Part shown: positions 1 through 8,865 of the stretch, one piece after another | Layout of the letters: every line of letters begins with the position of its first letter | How positions within the stretch are numbered: position 1 is the first letter of the stretch | Notes under the pieces: model-generated | The model's database searches: none | What the model saw: only the letters and a program-made list of their open reading frames with translations | Told to the model about the DNA's origin: nothing | Translations under genes and position numbers: made by a program | Source: Kitasatospora sp. NBC_00374 | GTDB lineage: Bacteria > Actinomycetota > Actinomycetes > Streptomycetales > Streptomycetaceae | NCBI RefSeq assembly: GCF_041434935.1 | Contig: NZ_CP107964.1 | Coordinates: forward strand, 6,741,001-6,805,000 | Direction: 5' to 3' | Length of the DNA stretch: 64,000 bases

Positions 1-1
1 A

Positions 2-1054
2 CCCGAGGAGCGGGTCTGGACCGTCACCGACGAGCTCTTCTACCTCTTCCGGGAGGTGGAGACCCTGGCCCGCCTGCGCACCTGGTCCCGCGAGGACGAG
101 GTGCACGACAGCCCCCTGCGCCCGGACGACCTCGACGTCGTGCTGCGGATGGCCGAGGAGACCGAGGGCCCCGCCTCCGCGGACCTGGTCCGCTACTGGG
201 CGCAGCGCCAGCCGGAGGCGTTCAGCGTCTACCGCCTCGTGAGCACGGGCCGGACGGTGGCGTTCACGGCCCGACTCGTCCTGCCGGCCCCCGCCGACCC
301 GCAGGACCTGGCCACCGATCCCGTCGTCGCGGCAGCCTGGGAGCACACCGATGCCACCGCACCGGTGAGCCCCGGCGAGCACATCGGCGTCAGCCGCTTC
401 TCGGTCTACCCCGAGCGGTACCAGGTCCCCTCGCGCGTCATCGACCTGAGCAGTTCCCGGGCCCAGGCGGAGTCCGCCCGCGCCCGCGGTCGCGCGTACG
501 GCTTCGCCGTCTACCAGGACGCCGAAGCCTGGGCCGCGCGCGTCAAGGGCACCCTCGGTGACACCGGCGCGCGACCCCGGGTCGGTGAGCACACCTACGG
601 GGTGTTCGCCGTCGACTGGCGCAGGGTGCCCGTGGAGGACTGGCTCCGCCTCTTCATATCGGCCACCGAGGTACCTGCCCGGCCGGGGCCCACGGGCGTC
701 TCGCGCACCGCGTTCGACCAGGCCGTGCGCGAAGCCCTGCCGTACTGGCGCGACCCCGGGGCCTTCGCCACCTGTGCCCTGATGCGCTCCCGCATGGTGG
801 CCGACTCCACCGACCCCGCCGAGGAGCTGCGCGCCCTGCTGCGCCAGGCCGTCGACGACCTCGCCCGTGACCCGCGCGGAGTGCGGGCCCGGGACGCCCT
901 GACGGCGGGCTACTTCTCCGGTGCGCCCACCCAGGAGGCGGCCGCCCGCCGCCTCGGCCTTCCGTACGGCACCTACCGGCGTCACCTGCGCCAGGGCCTG
1001 GACCAGCTGTGCGAGGCCCTGTGGCAGCGGGAGCTGTACGGCCCCCACCACTAA
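2..1054 (+). CDS. C-terminal part of a large ATPase-like regulatory protein (5' truncated)
   Basis: The reading frame is open to the left edge, so the N-terminus lies outside the window; a GTG at 56 is internal rather than a convincing start. The last 60 residues form a sigma-70-region-4-like helix-turn-helix (…EAAARRLGLPYGTYRRHL…). The middle contains a GNAT-like stretch and phrases such as FSVYPERYQVPS that I associate with large AAA/P-loop ATPases of streptomycetes, although no Walker motif is inside the visible part. The gene ends about 115 bp before the MFS gene. The HTH-like tail is seen; the ATPase assignment is recollection and uncertain. Confidence 0.45.
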   Translation, partial: PEERVWTVTDELFYLFREVETLARLRTWSREDEVHDSPLRPDDLDVVLRMAEETEGPASADLVRYWAQRQPEAFSVYRLVSTGRTVAFTARLVLPAPADPQDLATDPVVAAAWEHTDATAPVSPGEHIGVSRFSVYPERYQVPSRVIDLSSSRAQAESARARGRAYGFAVYQDAEAWAARVKGTLGDTGARPRVGEHTYGVFAVDWRRVPVEDWLRLFISATEVPARPGPTGVSRTAFDQAVREALPYWRDPGAFATCALMRSRMVADSTDPAEELRALLRQAVDDLARDPRGVRARDALTAGYFSGAPTQEAAARRLGLPYGTYRRHLRQGLDQLCEALWQRELYGPHH

Positions 1055-1168
1055 CGGGGGCCGAGCGGGCCCCGACCGGTCCGGGTGGACAGCTGCGGAC
1101 AGGAGTGGACAGTCACCGCCCCTGCCGGGCCTGGAAAGTGGACACCGCCCGGTACGAGGCTGCACGTC

Positions 1169-2665
1169 ATGAACCTCCGACGCACACAGCCGGACCCGGC
1201 GCCCCGCACCCCCCGGCCGGGGGCCGCGCTCGCGGCGCTCGCCGCAGCCCAGTTCACCGTCATGCTCGCCACCTCGATCGTGAACGTGGCGCTGCCGCAG
1301 ATCCGCGCCGGGGTGGGCCTGTCGGACGGCGGCACCACCTGGGTGGTCAACGCCTACGGCCTGGCGTTCGGCGCGCTGCTCCTGGCCGGCGGGCGGGCGG
1401 CCGACCTGCTCGGCCGCCGCCGGGTGCTGATCGCCGGCCTCGCACTGTTCGCGGCGGCCTCGGTGGCGGCGGGACTGGCCGCCTCCTCGGGAGTGCTGAT
1501 CGCCGCCCGCGCCGCCCAGGGACTCGGCGCCGCCGCCATCGCCCCGGCCGCGCTCGCCCTGGCGATGGAACAGTTCCCGTCCGGTGCCGGGCGGGGCAGG
1601 GCACTGGGGGTGTGGGGCGCGGTCTCCGGCGCGGGCGGGGCGGGCGGCGTCCTGCTGGGCGGTGTGCTCACCCAGGCGTGGGGCTGGCCCTGGATCTTCC
1701 ACGCCGTCGCGCTCGGGGCGGCGCTGGTCCTGGCCGCCGTGGCGGCCCTCGTGCCGCGGGCGGCCGGCCGCCGGGCCGGGCGGTTCGACCTGCTGGGCAC
1801 CGCCACCGTCACCCTCGCCCTGACCTGCCTGGTCTGGGGGCTGACCACCGCGCGCGGCGCCGGCTGGACGGACACCCGGGTGCTCGGCGCCCTGCTCGGC
1901 GCCGCCGTCCTGCTCGCGGCCTTCGCCGTGATCGAGCGTCGCCGGCCGAACGCGCTGATACCGCCGCGGCTGTTCGGCACCGGCCGGGTCGCCGCGGGCA
2001 ACCTGCTGATGGCGCTGCTGGGGTCCGTCTGGATCGCCCTGTTCTTCTTCCTGCCGCTCTACCAGCAACAGGTCCTCGGCTCCAGCCCGCTGGCCACCGG
2101 AGCGGGTCAACTCCCGCTGGCCGGAGCCAATATGCTCGGCGCCGCCCTGGCGCCCCGCATCGCCCGGCGCCTCGGCGGCACCGCGACGGTGACCGCGGCC
2201 CTGCTCACCGAGGCTGCGGGACTGGTGTGGCTGTCCCGGATCAGCGCCGACGGGAGCTACCTCGCCGACATCCTCGGCCCGAGCGTCCTGATCGGCCTCG
2301 GCCTGAGCGTCGCCTTCGTCCAGCTCACCGCACTCTCCGTGGACGGCGTCCCGCCGCAGGACGCGGGCCTGGCCGGCGGACTGGTGAACACCACCCGCCA
2401 GGTCGGCGGTGCGATCGGCCTCGCCGCCCTGGCCACCCTGGCCGGCTCCGTCACCGCCCACGCCTCCACCCACCAGCCCCGGCTGGAGGCCCTCACCGCC
2501 GGCTACCGGGCGGCCTTCACGGTCTCGGCCGTGGTCCTGGCCGCCACCGCACTCCTGGCCCTCGCGCTCACCCGCCGGACCCGCCAGGCCCTCCCGCAGA
2601 GCCCGGCCGCTGCCGCGACCCCGCCCCTGCGGGGCCGGGCGGCCGACTGCGCACCCACCACCTGA
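1169..2665 (+). CDS. MFS transporter, DHA2-like drug/metabolite exporter
   Basis: A 498-residue hydrophobic protein with many membrane helices and the family motif GRAADLLGRRR at residues 75-85, between helices 2 and 3. The length and long helical array fit the 14-helix DHA2 proton antiporters, which export drugs or metabolites. The ATG at 1169 is preferred over an in-frame start 84 bp upstream because homologues start just before the first helix and a purine-rich ACGAGG lies about 10 bp upstream. The carotenoid oxygenase gene follows after 59 bp on the same strand, so the two are probably co-transcribed; the substrate could be related to the apocarotenoid product, but this is inference. Confidence 0.85.
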   Translation: MNLRRTQPDPAPRTPRPGAALAALAAAQFTVMLATSIVNVALPQIRAGVGLSDGGTTWVVNAYGLAFGALLLAGGRAADLLGRRRVLIAGLALFAAASVAAGLAASSGVLIAARAAQGLGAAAIAPAALALAMEQFPSGAGRGRALGVWGAVSGAGGAGGVLLGGVLTQAWGWPWIFHAVALGAALVLAAVAALVPRAAGRRAGRFDLLGTATVTLALTCLVWGLTTARGAGWTDTRVLGALLGAAVLLAAFAVIERRRPNALIPPRLFGTGRVAAGNLLMALLGSVWIALFFFLPLYQQQVLGSSPLATGAGQLPLAGANMLGAALAPRIARRLGGTATVTAALLTEAAGLVWLSRISADGSYLADILGPSVLIGLGLSVAFVQLTALSVDGVPPQDAGLAGGLVNTTRQVGGAIGLAALATLAGSVTAHASTHQPRLEALTAGYRAAFTVSAVVLAATALLALALTRRTRQALPQSPAAAATPPLRGRAADCAPTT

Positions 2666-2724
2666 CACCCCTGTACCTGACACCTCCCCGCACCACCACG
2701 ACCGACGAGAACCAAGGACCCGAC

Positions 2725-4086
2725 ATGACCAGCAAGCCCTACCTGACCGGCCACTTCACCCCCGTCGTCGACGAGGTCACCGCCACCGAACTCACCGTCG
2801 AGGGCACCCTGCCCCCCGAGCTGACCGGCCGACTGCTGCGCAACGGCCACAACCCGAAGCCCGGCGTCACCCCCACCCACTGGTTCAAGGGCAGCGGCAT
2901 GGTGCACGGGATCTACCTGCGCGAGGGCCGCGCCGAGTGGTACCGCAACCGCTGGGTGCACACCCCGGCCCTGGACGGCGCGCCGTACATGACCGAGCAC
3001 GGACCCGACCTGACCGCCAGCGCCGCCGGCACCCACGTCATCGAGCACGCCGGACGGCTGCTCGCCCTCTGCGAGGCCAACCTGCCCTTCGAGCTCACCC
3101 GGGAGCTGGAGACGGTCGGCGCGTACGACTTCAACGGCAAGGTGCGCACCGCGATGACCGCGCACCCGAAGGAGGACCCGGTGACGGGGGAGCTCCACTT
3201 CTTCGGGTCCGCGCCGTTCCCGCCGTTCCTGACCTACTACGTCGCGGACGCCAAGGGCGAGATCGTCCACAGCGCCGAGGTCCCGGGAGCGACCGCCTCG
3301 CTCAAGCACGACTTCGCCATCACCCGTCGCCACGTGGTCTTCGTCGAGGGCAACGTCACCTTCGACCCGACCGAGCACTCCGGCATCCCGTACGGCTGGA
3401 GCGACCAGCTGCCCGCCCGCATCGGCATCATGCCGCGCGGGACCGACGGGGCCGGGCAGGTCCGCTGGTTCTCCATCGAGCCGGGCAACATGCTGCACGT
3501 CTCCAACGCCTACGAGGACGGCCGGGGCCGGATCGTCCTGGAGGGCCCCACCGTGGACCGCGAGGGCTTCCGGCTCTCCTGGAACTGGTGGACCGGCGCG
3601 CCCGGCCGCGGTACCGAGCCCGTCGCGCGCTCCTACACCCGCCGTTGGGTGGTCGACCTGGCCGACGGTTCCGTCGACGAGCAGATCATCGACGACCTGC
3701 CGGTGGAGTTCCCGACGCTCAACGAGGAGTTCCTGGGCGCCGAGAACCGCTACCAGTACGCCATCTCCTTCCCCGACGAGAAGGGCTTCGGCGGCTACGG
3801 CGTCGTCAAGTACGACCGCACCTCCGGCGCCCGCCGGATCCACCAGGTCGGCGACGCCCGGATGCCCAGCGAGGCCGTGTTCGTCCCCGCTGCCGGAGCA
3901 ACCGGAGAGGACGAGGGCTACCTGCTCACCGTCGTCTCCGACCTCAAGCAGGACGCCTCGCAGCTGCTGGTCCTGGACGCCTCCGGCCTGGACCGGATCG
4001 CCACCGTCCACCTGCCCCAGCGGGTCAGCTCCGGACTCCACGGCTCCTGGATCCCGGACAGCGACCTGGACGGCAGCGAGGGCTGA
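2725..4086 (+). CDS. Carotenoid oxygenase (RPE65/carotenoid cleavage dioxygenase family)
   Basis: A 453-residue non-haem Fe(II) dioxygenase that cleaves carotenoids or stilbene-like alkenes. The four iron-ligand histidines of the seven-bladed propeller are all visible: H147 (TAHPKEDP), H195 (LKHDFAIT), H258 (LHVSNAYED) and H439 (GLHGSW). The length is slightly short but within the family. The start has AACCAAGGA upstream. No carotenoid biosynthesis genes are in the window, so the substrate must come from elsewhere in the genome or from outside. The gene ends just before a strong hairpin terminator and sits behind an MFS exporter. Confidence 0.92.
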   Translation: MTSKPYLTGHFTPVVDEVTATELTVEGTLPPELTGRLLRNGHNPKPGVTPTHWFKGSGMVHGIYLREGRAEWYRNRWVHTPALDGAPYMTEHGPDLTASAAGTHVIEHAGRLLALCEANLPFELTRELETVGAYDFNGKVRTAMTAHPKEDPVTGELHFFGSAPFPPFLTYYVADAKGEIVHSAEVPGATASLKHDFAITRRHVVFVEGNVTFDPTEHSGIPYGWSDQLPARIGIMPRGTDGAGQVRWFSIEPGNMLHVSNAYEDGRGRIVLEGPTVDREGFRLSWNWWTGAPGRGTEPVARSYTRRWVVDLADGSVDEQIIDDLPVEFPTLNEEFLGAENRYQYAISFPDEKGFGGYGVVKYDRTSGARRIHQVGDARMPSEAVFVPAAGATGEDEGYLLTVVSDLKQDASQLLVLDASGLDRIATVHLPQRVSSGLHGSWIPDSDLDGSEG

Positions 4087-4100
4087 CCCACCGTCCCCGG

Positions 4101-4136
4101 CCCCGGGGGGCACGGCACCTGCCGTGCCCCCCGGGG
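4101..4136 (+). terminator. Rho-independent-type terminator after the carotenoid oxygenase gene
   Basis: A perfect 17-bp inverted repeat (4101-4117 paired with 4120-4136) with a 2-nt centre begins 14 bp after the stop codon. It lacks a T-run, which is usual for actinomycete terminators. Confidence 0.85.
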
Positions 4137-4241
4137 CGCGGTCCCTCCCGGGAGGGAGGCGGACCACGCGCGGGAGGGATCACGCGGCGGGCCGGCTCCG
4201 GTTGACTCGAACCGTCGAGCGAGAGCCCCGAGGAGGACGTC

Positions 4242-5582
4242 ATGCGCAGGTGGTTCAGGCGGTTGCTGGTTCCGATGGCCGCGATGGGTGCGCTGGCCCC
4301 GACGGCCGTACTGCCGGCGGCAGCCGCCGAACCGGCCCCGGACATCCGCACCGTGATCGAGGCGGTCCCGGGGCTGACGGTGCTGGAGGAGAGGCCGGCC
4401 GCACCCGGATACCGGTTCTTCGCGCTGAGCCTGCGCCAGCCGGTCGACCACCGGCACCCCGAAGGCGCCACCTTCGAGCAGCGGATGACCCTGCTGCACC
4501 GGGCCGTGGACCGCCCGACGGTGCTGAGCACCAGCGGCTACGGCGTCAGCACGACCGGCCAGTCCCGCTCGGAGCCGACCGCACTCGTCGACGGCAACCA
4601 GCTCACCACCGAGCAGCGGTTCTTCGGCACGTCCAGGCCGGACCCGGCGGACTTCTCCACCCTCACCGTCCGGCAGGCCGCCGACGACCACCACCACGTG
4701 GTCGAGGTGTTCAAGGCCGTCTACCGGGGGAAGTGGCTCTCGACCGGCAGCAGCAAGGGCGGAATGGCCTCGGTCTACCACCGCCGCTTCCACCCGGACG
4801 ACGTCGACGGCACCATCGCCTACTCGGCGCCCGACAACGTCGACGACCGCGACGACTCTGCCTACCTCGACTTCCTCGCCACGGTCGGCACCCCCGAGTG
4901 CCGTGCCGCACTGCGGGCCGTCCAGCGCGAGGCACTGGTCCGCCGCGACGCCCTGGTCGCCCGCTACGCCGACTGGGCCGCGCAGCAGGGCCGGACCTTC
5001 CGGATCGTCGGCAGCGCCGACAAGGCCTTCGAAATCGCGGTACTCCGCGCCCCCTTCATGTTCTGGCAGGGCGGCGGCGCCCCGCGCTGCGCCGACATCC
5101 CCCGCCCGGACGCCTCCACCGACGCCCTGTACTCCTGGATCGACACGGTCTCCCCGTTCGCCCTGTACACCGACACCGTGGCCGCCGACTTCGTCCCGTA
5201 CTTCTACCAACTGGGCACCCAGCTCAACTACTTCACCGTGGAGACCGCCCACCTGGCCGGGCTGCTCCGCTACCCCGGAGCGACCGACCCCCGGACCTTC
5301 GTGCCCCGGGAGATCCCGATGCGGCACCAGCCCGGGGCGATGCGCGACATCGACCGCTGGGTCCGGCAGGACGGCACCCGGCTGCTCTTCGTCTACGGCG
5401 GCACCGACCCGGCCGCCGCCGAGCCGTTCCGCCTCGGCCGGGGCAGCCGGGACTCCTCCGTCCACTGGGCGCCGGAGGCCGCCCACTCGGTCCGGATCGC
5501 GATGCTGCCGGACGCCGAGCGGGCCGCCGCCACCGCGACGATCCGCCGCTGGGCGGGCGTGGCCGACCAGCGCCCCTCCTAG
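4242..5582 (+). CDS. Secreted S37-type (PS-10-like) prolyl tripeptidyl aminopeptidase
   Basis: A 446-residue serine peptidase with a Sec signal peptide: positive MRRWFRR, hydrophobic core and AAAA cleavage region near residue 28. The nucleophile motif is GSSKGG with Ser171 in a GxSxGG context, preceded by AVYRGKW, as in the Streptomyces PS-10/S37 family that removes tripeptides from extracellular protein. FVYGGTDP (candidate acid) and the late His in EAAHSV complete the likely triad. GAGGAGG lies 6 bp before the ATG. It follows a terminator and is therefore transcribed on its own; it converges on the small minus-strand gene, leaving only 12 bp between them. Confidence 0.82.
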   Translation: MRRWFRRLLVPMAAMGALAPTAVLPAAAAEPAPDIRTVIEAVPGLTVLEERPAAPGYRFFALSLRQPVDHRHPEGATFEQRMTLLHRAVDRPTVLSTSGYGVSTTGQSRSEPTALVDGNQLTTEQRFFGTSRPDPADFSTLTVRQAADDHHHVVEVFKAVYRGKWLSTGSSKGGMASVYHRRFHPDDVDGTIAYSAPDNVDDRDDSAYLDFLATVGTPECRAALRAVQREALVRRDALVARYADWAAQQGRTFRIVGSADKAFEIAVLRAPFMFWQGGGAPRCADIPRPDASTDALYSWIDTVSPFALYTDTVAADFVPYFYQLGTQLNYFTVETAHLAGLLRYPGATDPRTFVPREIPMRHQPGAMRDIDRWVRQDGTRLLFVYGGTDPAAAEPFRLGRGSRDSSVHWAPEAAHSVRIAMLPDAERAAATATIRRWAGVADQRPS

Positions 5583-5594
5583 GCTGGCGGCGGA

Positions 5595-5834
5595 TCAGTC
5601 GAGTTCGGCCCACACCGACTGGGTCCGCGCCCGGTACCGGTGGCCGAACCGGTCCGCCTGACGCAGCAGCGCCACCACCCCGGCCTGGGCCTCGCCGCCC
5701 ATACCGGGCGGGAGCGGGGCCTCCACCCGGAAGCCCCCGGCCGCGCCCAGGGTGACCCGGGCCCGGGTGCCGGTGGCGCCGGTCAGCCGGACGGCCAGCG
5801 CGAACGCCTCGGCGTACGGCGTGGGGCTACCCAT
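5595..5834 (-). CDS. Small hypothetical protein coupled to the anti-sigma-like ATPase
   Basis: A 79-residue protein whose ATG overlaps the stop of the upstream ATPase gene by 8 bp, indicating translational coupling. It begins MGSPTPYAEAFALAVRL and has a Gly/Ala-rich centre; no transmembrane segment or known motif is seen. Small genes of this kind often accompany the RsbW-like ATPases in HTH/DUF397 loci of streptomycetes. Function unknown. Confidence 0.6.
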   Translation of the reverse strand: MGSPTPYAEAFALAVRLTGATGTRARVTLGAAGGFRVEAPLPPGMGGEAQAGVVALLRQADRFGHRYRARTQSVWAELD

Positions 5835-6267
5835 CGCGGCCGCTCTTCGGCGCGAGCGTCGCCCAGACCACCTTCCCCGGCCCGTCCGCACGCGGCCCGA
5901 CGCCCCAGGCCTCCGCCAGCACCTCGACCAGGCGCATCCCCCGCCCCGACTCGTCGAGTTCGGCCGCTGACCGGGCCTGCGGCACCACCGCACTCGCGTC
6001 GTGCACCTCGATCCGCAGCCGCTCGAACTCCAGCCCGAACCGGACCCGGACCAGCCGCCCGGGCGGCACCCGGGCATGGGTCACCGCGTTCGCGACCAGC
6101 TCGGACAGCAGCAGCTCCGCCTCCCAGCCGAAGCCCCCGCCGTCCGGGACGGCCGCGAGGAAGGCCCGCAGCAGTCTGCGGGCCGCGGCGGCCGAACGCC
6201 GGTGACGCGGAAGCCAGAAGGCCTGCCCGCCCGCCGTGTCGGAAGGTCTGTCGAGCATTTCGGGCAT
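5827..6267 (-). CDS. ATP-binding protein, RsbW/SpoIIAB-like GHKL ATPase
   Basis: A 146-residue single-domain GHKL ATPase. The N-box is visible (LLLSELVANAVTHA) and the G1 region is DESGRGMRLVEVLAEAWG. Proteins of this size are anti-sigma-like kinases that act on sigma or anti-sigma-antagonist partners. The chosen ATG at 6267 has AAAGGG about 10 bp upstream; a longer reading frame starts farther upstream but runs into the regulator's promoter. The gene diverges from an HTH-DUF5753-DUF397 regulator, the arrangement found in whiJ/abaA-like developmental loci of Streptomyces. Confidence 0.85.
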   Translation of the reverse strand: MPEMLDRPSDTAGGQAFWLPRHRRSAAAARRLLRAFLAAVPDGGGFGWEAELLLSELVANAVTHARVPPGRLVRVRFGLEFERLRIEVHDASAVVPQARSAAELDESGRGMRLVEVLAEAWGVGPRADGPGKVVWATLAPKSGRDG

Positions 6268-6448
6268 GGTGCAGCGGCCCTTTCGGGATGGTGACGCAAG
6301 GTGAGCTGATTGCTCCGTTCCGCTACAAAGCATCGCGGCTCGCGAGTACCGTGGCGAGCGATCGAACTTTCCAAATGCGCTGACACAACCGGGGGTTGCC
6401 ATCAACCGTCGCAAGGGCCTGACCAGCCCGATCACCTGTTCCCCGGCG

Positions 6449-7453
6449 ATGTTCGGCTCCGAGCTGCTGTTCGCCCGCGAGGCTGCCGGCCTGAGCCAGC
6501 ACGACCTCGGCGCCCGGGTCCACTGCACCCCCGGCCAGATCAGCCGCATCGAGGGCGCCACCCGCAAACCCACCCGCGAGTTCGCGGAGCTCTGCGACCG
6601 GGCCCTGGGGACGGGGCAGCTGCTGGCGCGGATCTGGTCCCGGGTGGACTGGGACGGCGCGGTCGGGCATCCGGACTGGTTCCGCCGCTACGCGGGGCTG
6701 GAGGCGGAGGCGACGATCATTCGGCAGTTCCAGGTGCAGCTGGTGCCCGGCCTGCTGCAGACGCCGGACTACGCTCGAACGCTCTTTCGCGCGAAGGAGC
6801 CGTTGGCGTCGCCGGACCGCATCGAGGAACTCGTGGCAGCTCGGCTCGATCGCCAGCGCATCTTGACCGCCGGTGACCCGCCACGCCTGCTGATCGTCCT
6901 CGATGAGGGAGTGCTGCTGCGCAACTACGGCGGTGAGGTGGTGATGCGTGCACAGCTGGCGCATCTGCTTTCCATGGCGGAGGCGTCGAACATCGTGCTC
7001 CGCGTGGCGCCACTCTCCCTGGGGGCGGTTGCAGCCTTCGATCACAGCTTCACGCTGTTGACCTTGCCCGACGAACCTGACGTCATCTACGTCGACGGTA
7101 TTCACCGGGGTCAGGTGGTTGACGATCCTGTTCGGTTCCGCGACTGGGCCTACGCCTATGATTTGTTGCTAGGTGATTCACTGTCAGAAGGTGCTTCGCT
7201 GGCCAGGATCCGTTCGGCGATGGAGGGACTGCGCACCATGAATTCCGTACCCAACTTGGATGCCGCCTCGTGGCGAAAGAGCACCTACAGCACCGGCGAC
7301 GGCGGCAACTGCATCGAGGTCGCCGACGGCTTCGAGGGCCTCATGCCCGTCCGCGACTCCAAGGATCCCGACGGTCCGAAGCTGGTCTTCCCGGCGGCCG
7401 CCTGGCGCTCGTTCCTGGCCGGTGTCCGAGCCGGGGACTTCCCCGATTGCTGA
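6449..7453 (+). CDS. HTH-DUF5753 regulator fused in frame to a DUF397 domain
   Basis: A 334-residue protein. Residues about 5-60 are a Cro/CI-type HTH (LLFAREAAGLSQHDLGARV); residues 85-255 are the DUF5753 ligand/partner domain (QVQLVPGLLQTPDYAR, RLDRQRIL, FTLLTLPDEPDVIYVD). From residue 264 (an internal Met) it continues without a stop into a complete DUF397 domain (WRKSTYSTGDGGNCIEVA…RDSKDPDGPKLVF). In most genomes DUF397 is a separate small gene overlapping the regulator's stop. WhiJ/BldB-type pairs of this kind control development. The start is uncertain because NRRKG-like residues conserved in the family lie upstream without an ATG or GTG. Confidence 0.88.
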   Translation: MFGSELLFAREAAGLSQHDLGARVHCTPGQISRIEGATRKPTREFAELCDRALGTGQLLARIWSRVDWDGAVGHPDWFRRYAGLEAEATIIRQFQVQLVPGLLQTPDYARTLFRAKEPLASPDRIEELVAARLDRQRILTAGDPPRLLIVLDEGVLLRNYGGEVVMRAQLAHLLSMAEASNIVLRVAPLSLGAVAAFDHSFTLLTLPDEPDVIYVDGIHRGQVVDDPVRFRDWAYAYDLLLGDSLSEGASLARIRSAMEGLRTMNSVPNLDAASWRKSTYSTGDGGNCIEVADGFEGLMPVRDSKDPDGPKLVFPAAAWRSFLAGVRAGDFPDC

Positions 7454-7585
7454 GGTCGATTCACTCGAACGAGCGACCGTACGCCAGGTTCGCCGGACGG
7501 GCCGTAGGGGGAGAAGAGGAATCGTGTGTGTGCGCTCGGTCGAGCTGTGCACCGATACCTTTCCCTTGCTGAGGAGACAGACGGC

Positions 7586-8017
7586 ATGGCACCCATCCCC
7601 AACGGCCCGTACGGCATCGCCAAGCGGAACGAGCAGTTCCTGACACTCCAGGAGGAGAAGGCCCCCGCAGTCGTCCTGCCGCCGACCGGTCAGCCCGGTG
7701 AGCAGGAGTGGCATGTGGAGGGGCTCCCCAACGGCAACGTCACCATCAGGAACCTGCGGCAGGAGACCTTCCTCAGCTTCGACGGCGTGCCCGAGGTCAA
7801 CAAGATGCTCCGCGGCTCCTCGCAGGCCACCGAGTGGCAGCTCCGGCAGTCGGCGGAGCCGCGCATGTTCCACATCGTGGTCCCCGGCGGCCCGGTCGAC
7901 GGCGTCGAGCTGACGGTTGACCTCAGCCTGCTGCGGATCTTCCCGCCGATGACGGCACTGCGTCCGCTGGAGCCGACGAACATCGGCCAGGCGTGGATGT
8001 TCGAGTTCCACGAGTAG
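7586..8017 (+). CDS. Small beta-trefoil-like protein, possible I66-type serine protease inhibitor
   Basis: A 143-residue protein with no signal peptide. Its three similar sections (GPYGIAKRNEQFLTLQEE, WHVEGLPNGNVTIRNLRQETFLSF, WQLRQSAEPRMFHIVVPG) and the final WMFEFHE resemble bacterial members of the I66 beta-trefoil inhibitor family. GAGGAG lies 9 bp before the ATG at 7586. It follows the regulator gene by 132 bp and ends at a strong hairpin. The family call is from memory and moderate; another trefoil function such as lectin binding is possible. Confidence 0.5.
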   Translation: MAPIPNGPYGIAKRNEQFLTLQEEKAPAVVLPPTGQPGEQEWHVEGLPNGNVTIRNLRQETFLSFDGVPEVNKMLRGSSQATEWQLRQSAEPRMFHIVVPGGPVDGVELTVDLSLLRIFPPMTALRPLEPTNIGQAWMFEFHE

Positions 8018-8032
8018 CAGACCCGACTCCGT

Positions 8033-8062
8033 CGCCCCTCTCCCGATGCCGGGGGAGGGGCG
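8033..8062. terminator. Bidirectional hairpin terminator between convergent genes
   Basis: A 13-bp stem (8033-8045 with 8050-8062, one T·G pair) and a 4-nt loop lie between the end of the trefoil-like gene and the end of the minus-strand gene at 8074. It can serve both strands. Confidence 0.8.
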
Positions 8063-8073
8063 GCGGCAGGCCG

Positions 8074-8865
8074 TCAGCGCCAGGCGCTGGAGTCCAGCCG
8101 CGCCAGCGTCCAGTCGGGGAAGAGGACGAAGACCGAGACCAGGCACTCCTTCAGTTCCGGGTTCAGCTCCGTCGCGATCTTGGCCTGCAGCTGGCCGGCG
8201 ATGGTGGGGCCGTGGAAGTTGAGGTTGGCACCGTTGTACAGGGACGGGTTGTCACACGCGTCCATGAAGACGGTGACCTGCTTCTTCGGGTACGCCCCGA
8301 GCTTGCCGGTGATGCCGCTGTAGAGGTTCGTGAGCAGCTCGGCGCCGGTCTTGGTGCCGCCGACCTTGAGGCTGTCGCCGACCTCGGTGCAGGCGTCGTA
8401 GAAGGTCACGGCGGTGTGGCTGGCCGGGTTCGGGCAGTGGCCACGGACGGCGAAGTCGGGCTTCAGTTTGGCCTCGTCGAAGGGCCAGGGCAGGAACTCC
8501 GTGTGGCCGTTGAGCCACAGCGCCTTGGCGGCGATCAGTTCCAGCACGACGGTGTAGCTCGGCAGCGGGAACCGGCTCGGGAGGCGGAATCCGCCGTTCG
8601 CCGCCGTGCCGGGCGGCAGCCCGCCTACCGCCGCCACGTTGGGGAGGGCGTCGTTCATGGCGATCAGGATGGCCTTGGCGGCGTGCGGCCCGGCGGCGGG
8701 GTCGAGCAGGCTGGCCACCAGGTTGGCGACCTGTCCCGCGATGGCCGGATCGGCGGTGACCTTCTTGAACAGGGCGTTCGTCGGGCCGAGGACGTTGTTC
8801 GCCTGGGTGATCGACGTGATCTCGTGCTGCCACTCGCCGGGCCAGGTCGGGACGGCGGACGTCAT
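8074..8865 (-). CDS. Hypothetical protein
   Basis: About 263 residues from the ATG at 8865 (MTSAVPTWPGEWQHEIT); in-frame starts at 8886 and a GTG at 8961 would add 7 or 32 residues but have no better ribosome site. The protein is mixed hydrophilic/Ala-rich, without a clear signal peptide or membrane helix. Codon use is normal for the host, and late sections (HTAVTFYDACTEVG, KKQVTVFMDACDNP) look like folded-domain sequence. I do not recognise the family. It converges with the trefoil-like gene across the shared terminator. Confidence 0.6.
   Translation of the reverse strand: MTSAVPTWPGEWQHEITSITQANNVLGPTNALFKKVTADPAIAGQVANLVASLLDPAAGPHAAKAILIAMNDALPNVAAVGGLPPGTAANGGFRLPSRFPLPSYTVVLELIAAKALWLNGHTEFLPWPFDEAKLKPDFAVRGHCPNPASHTAVTFYDACTEVGDSLKVGGTKTGAELLTNLYSGITGKLGAYPKKQVTVFMDACDNPSLYNGANLNFHGPTIAGQLQAKIATELNPELKECLVSVFVLFPDWTLARLDSSAWR

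Noticed and set aside
2503..4167. Long minus-strand open frame opposite the carotenoid oxygenase gene
   Set aside because: Low-complexity Gly/Val/Asp-rich sequence typical of the antisense of high-GC genes; the plus strand carries a complete enzyme with conserved catalytic residues.
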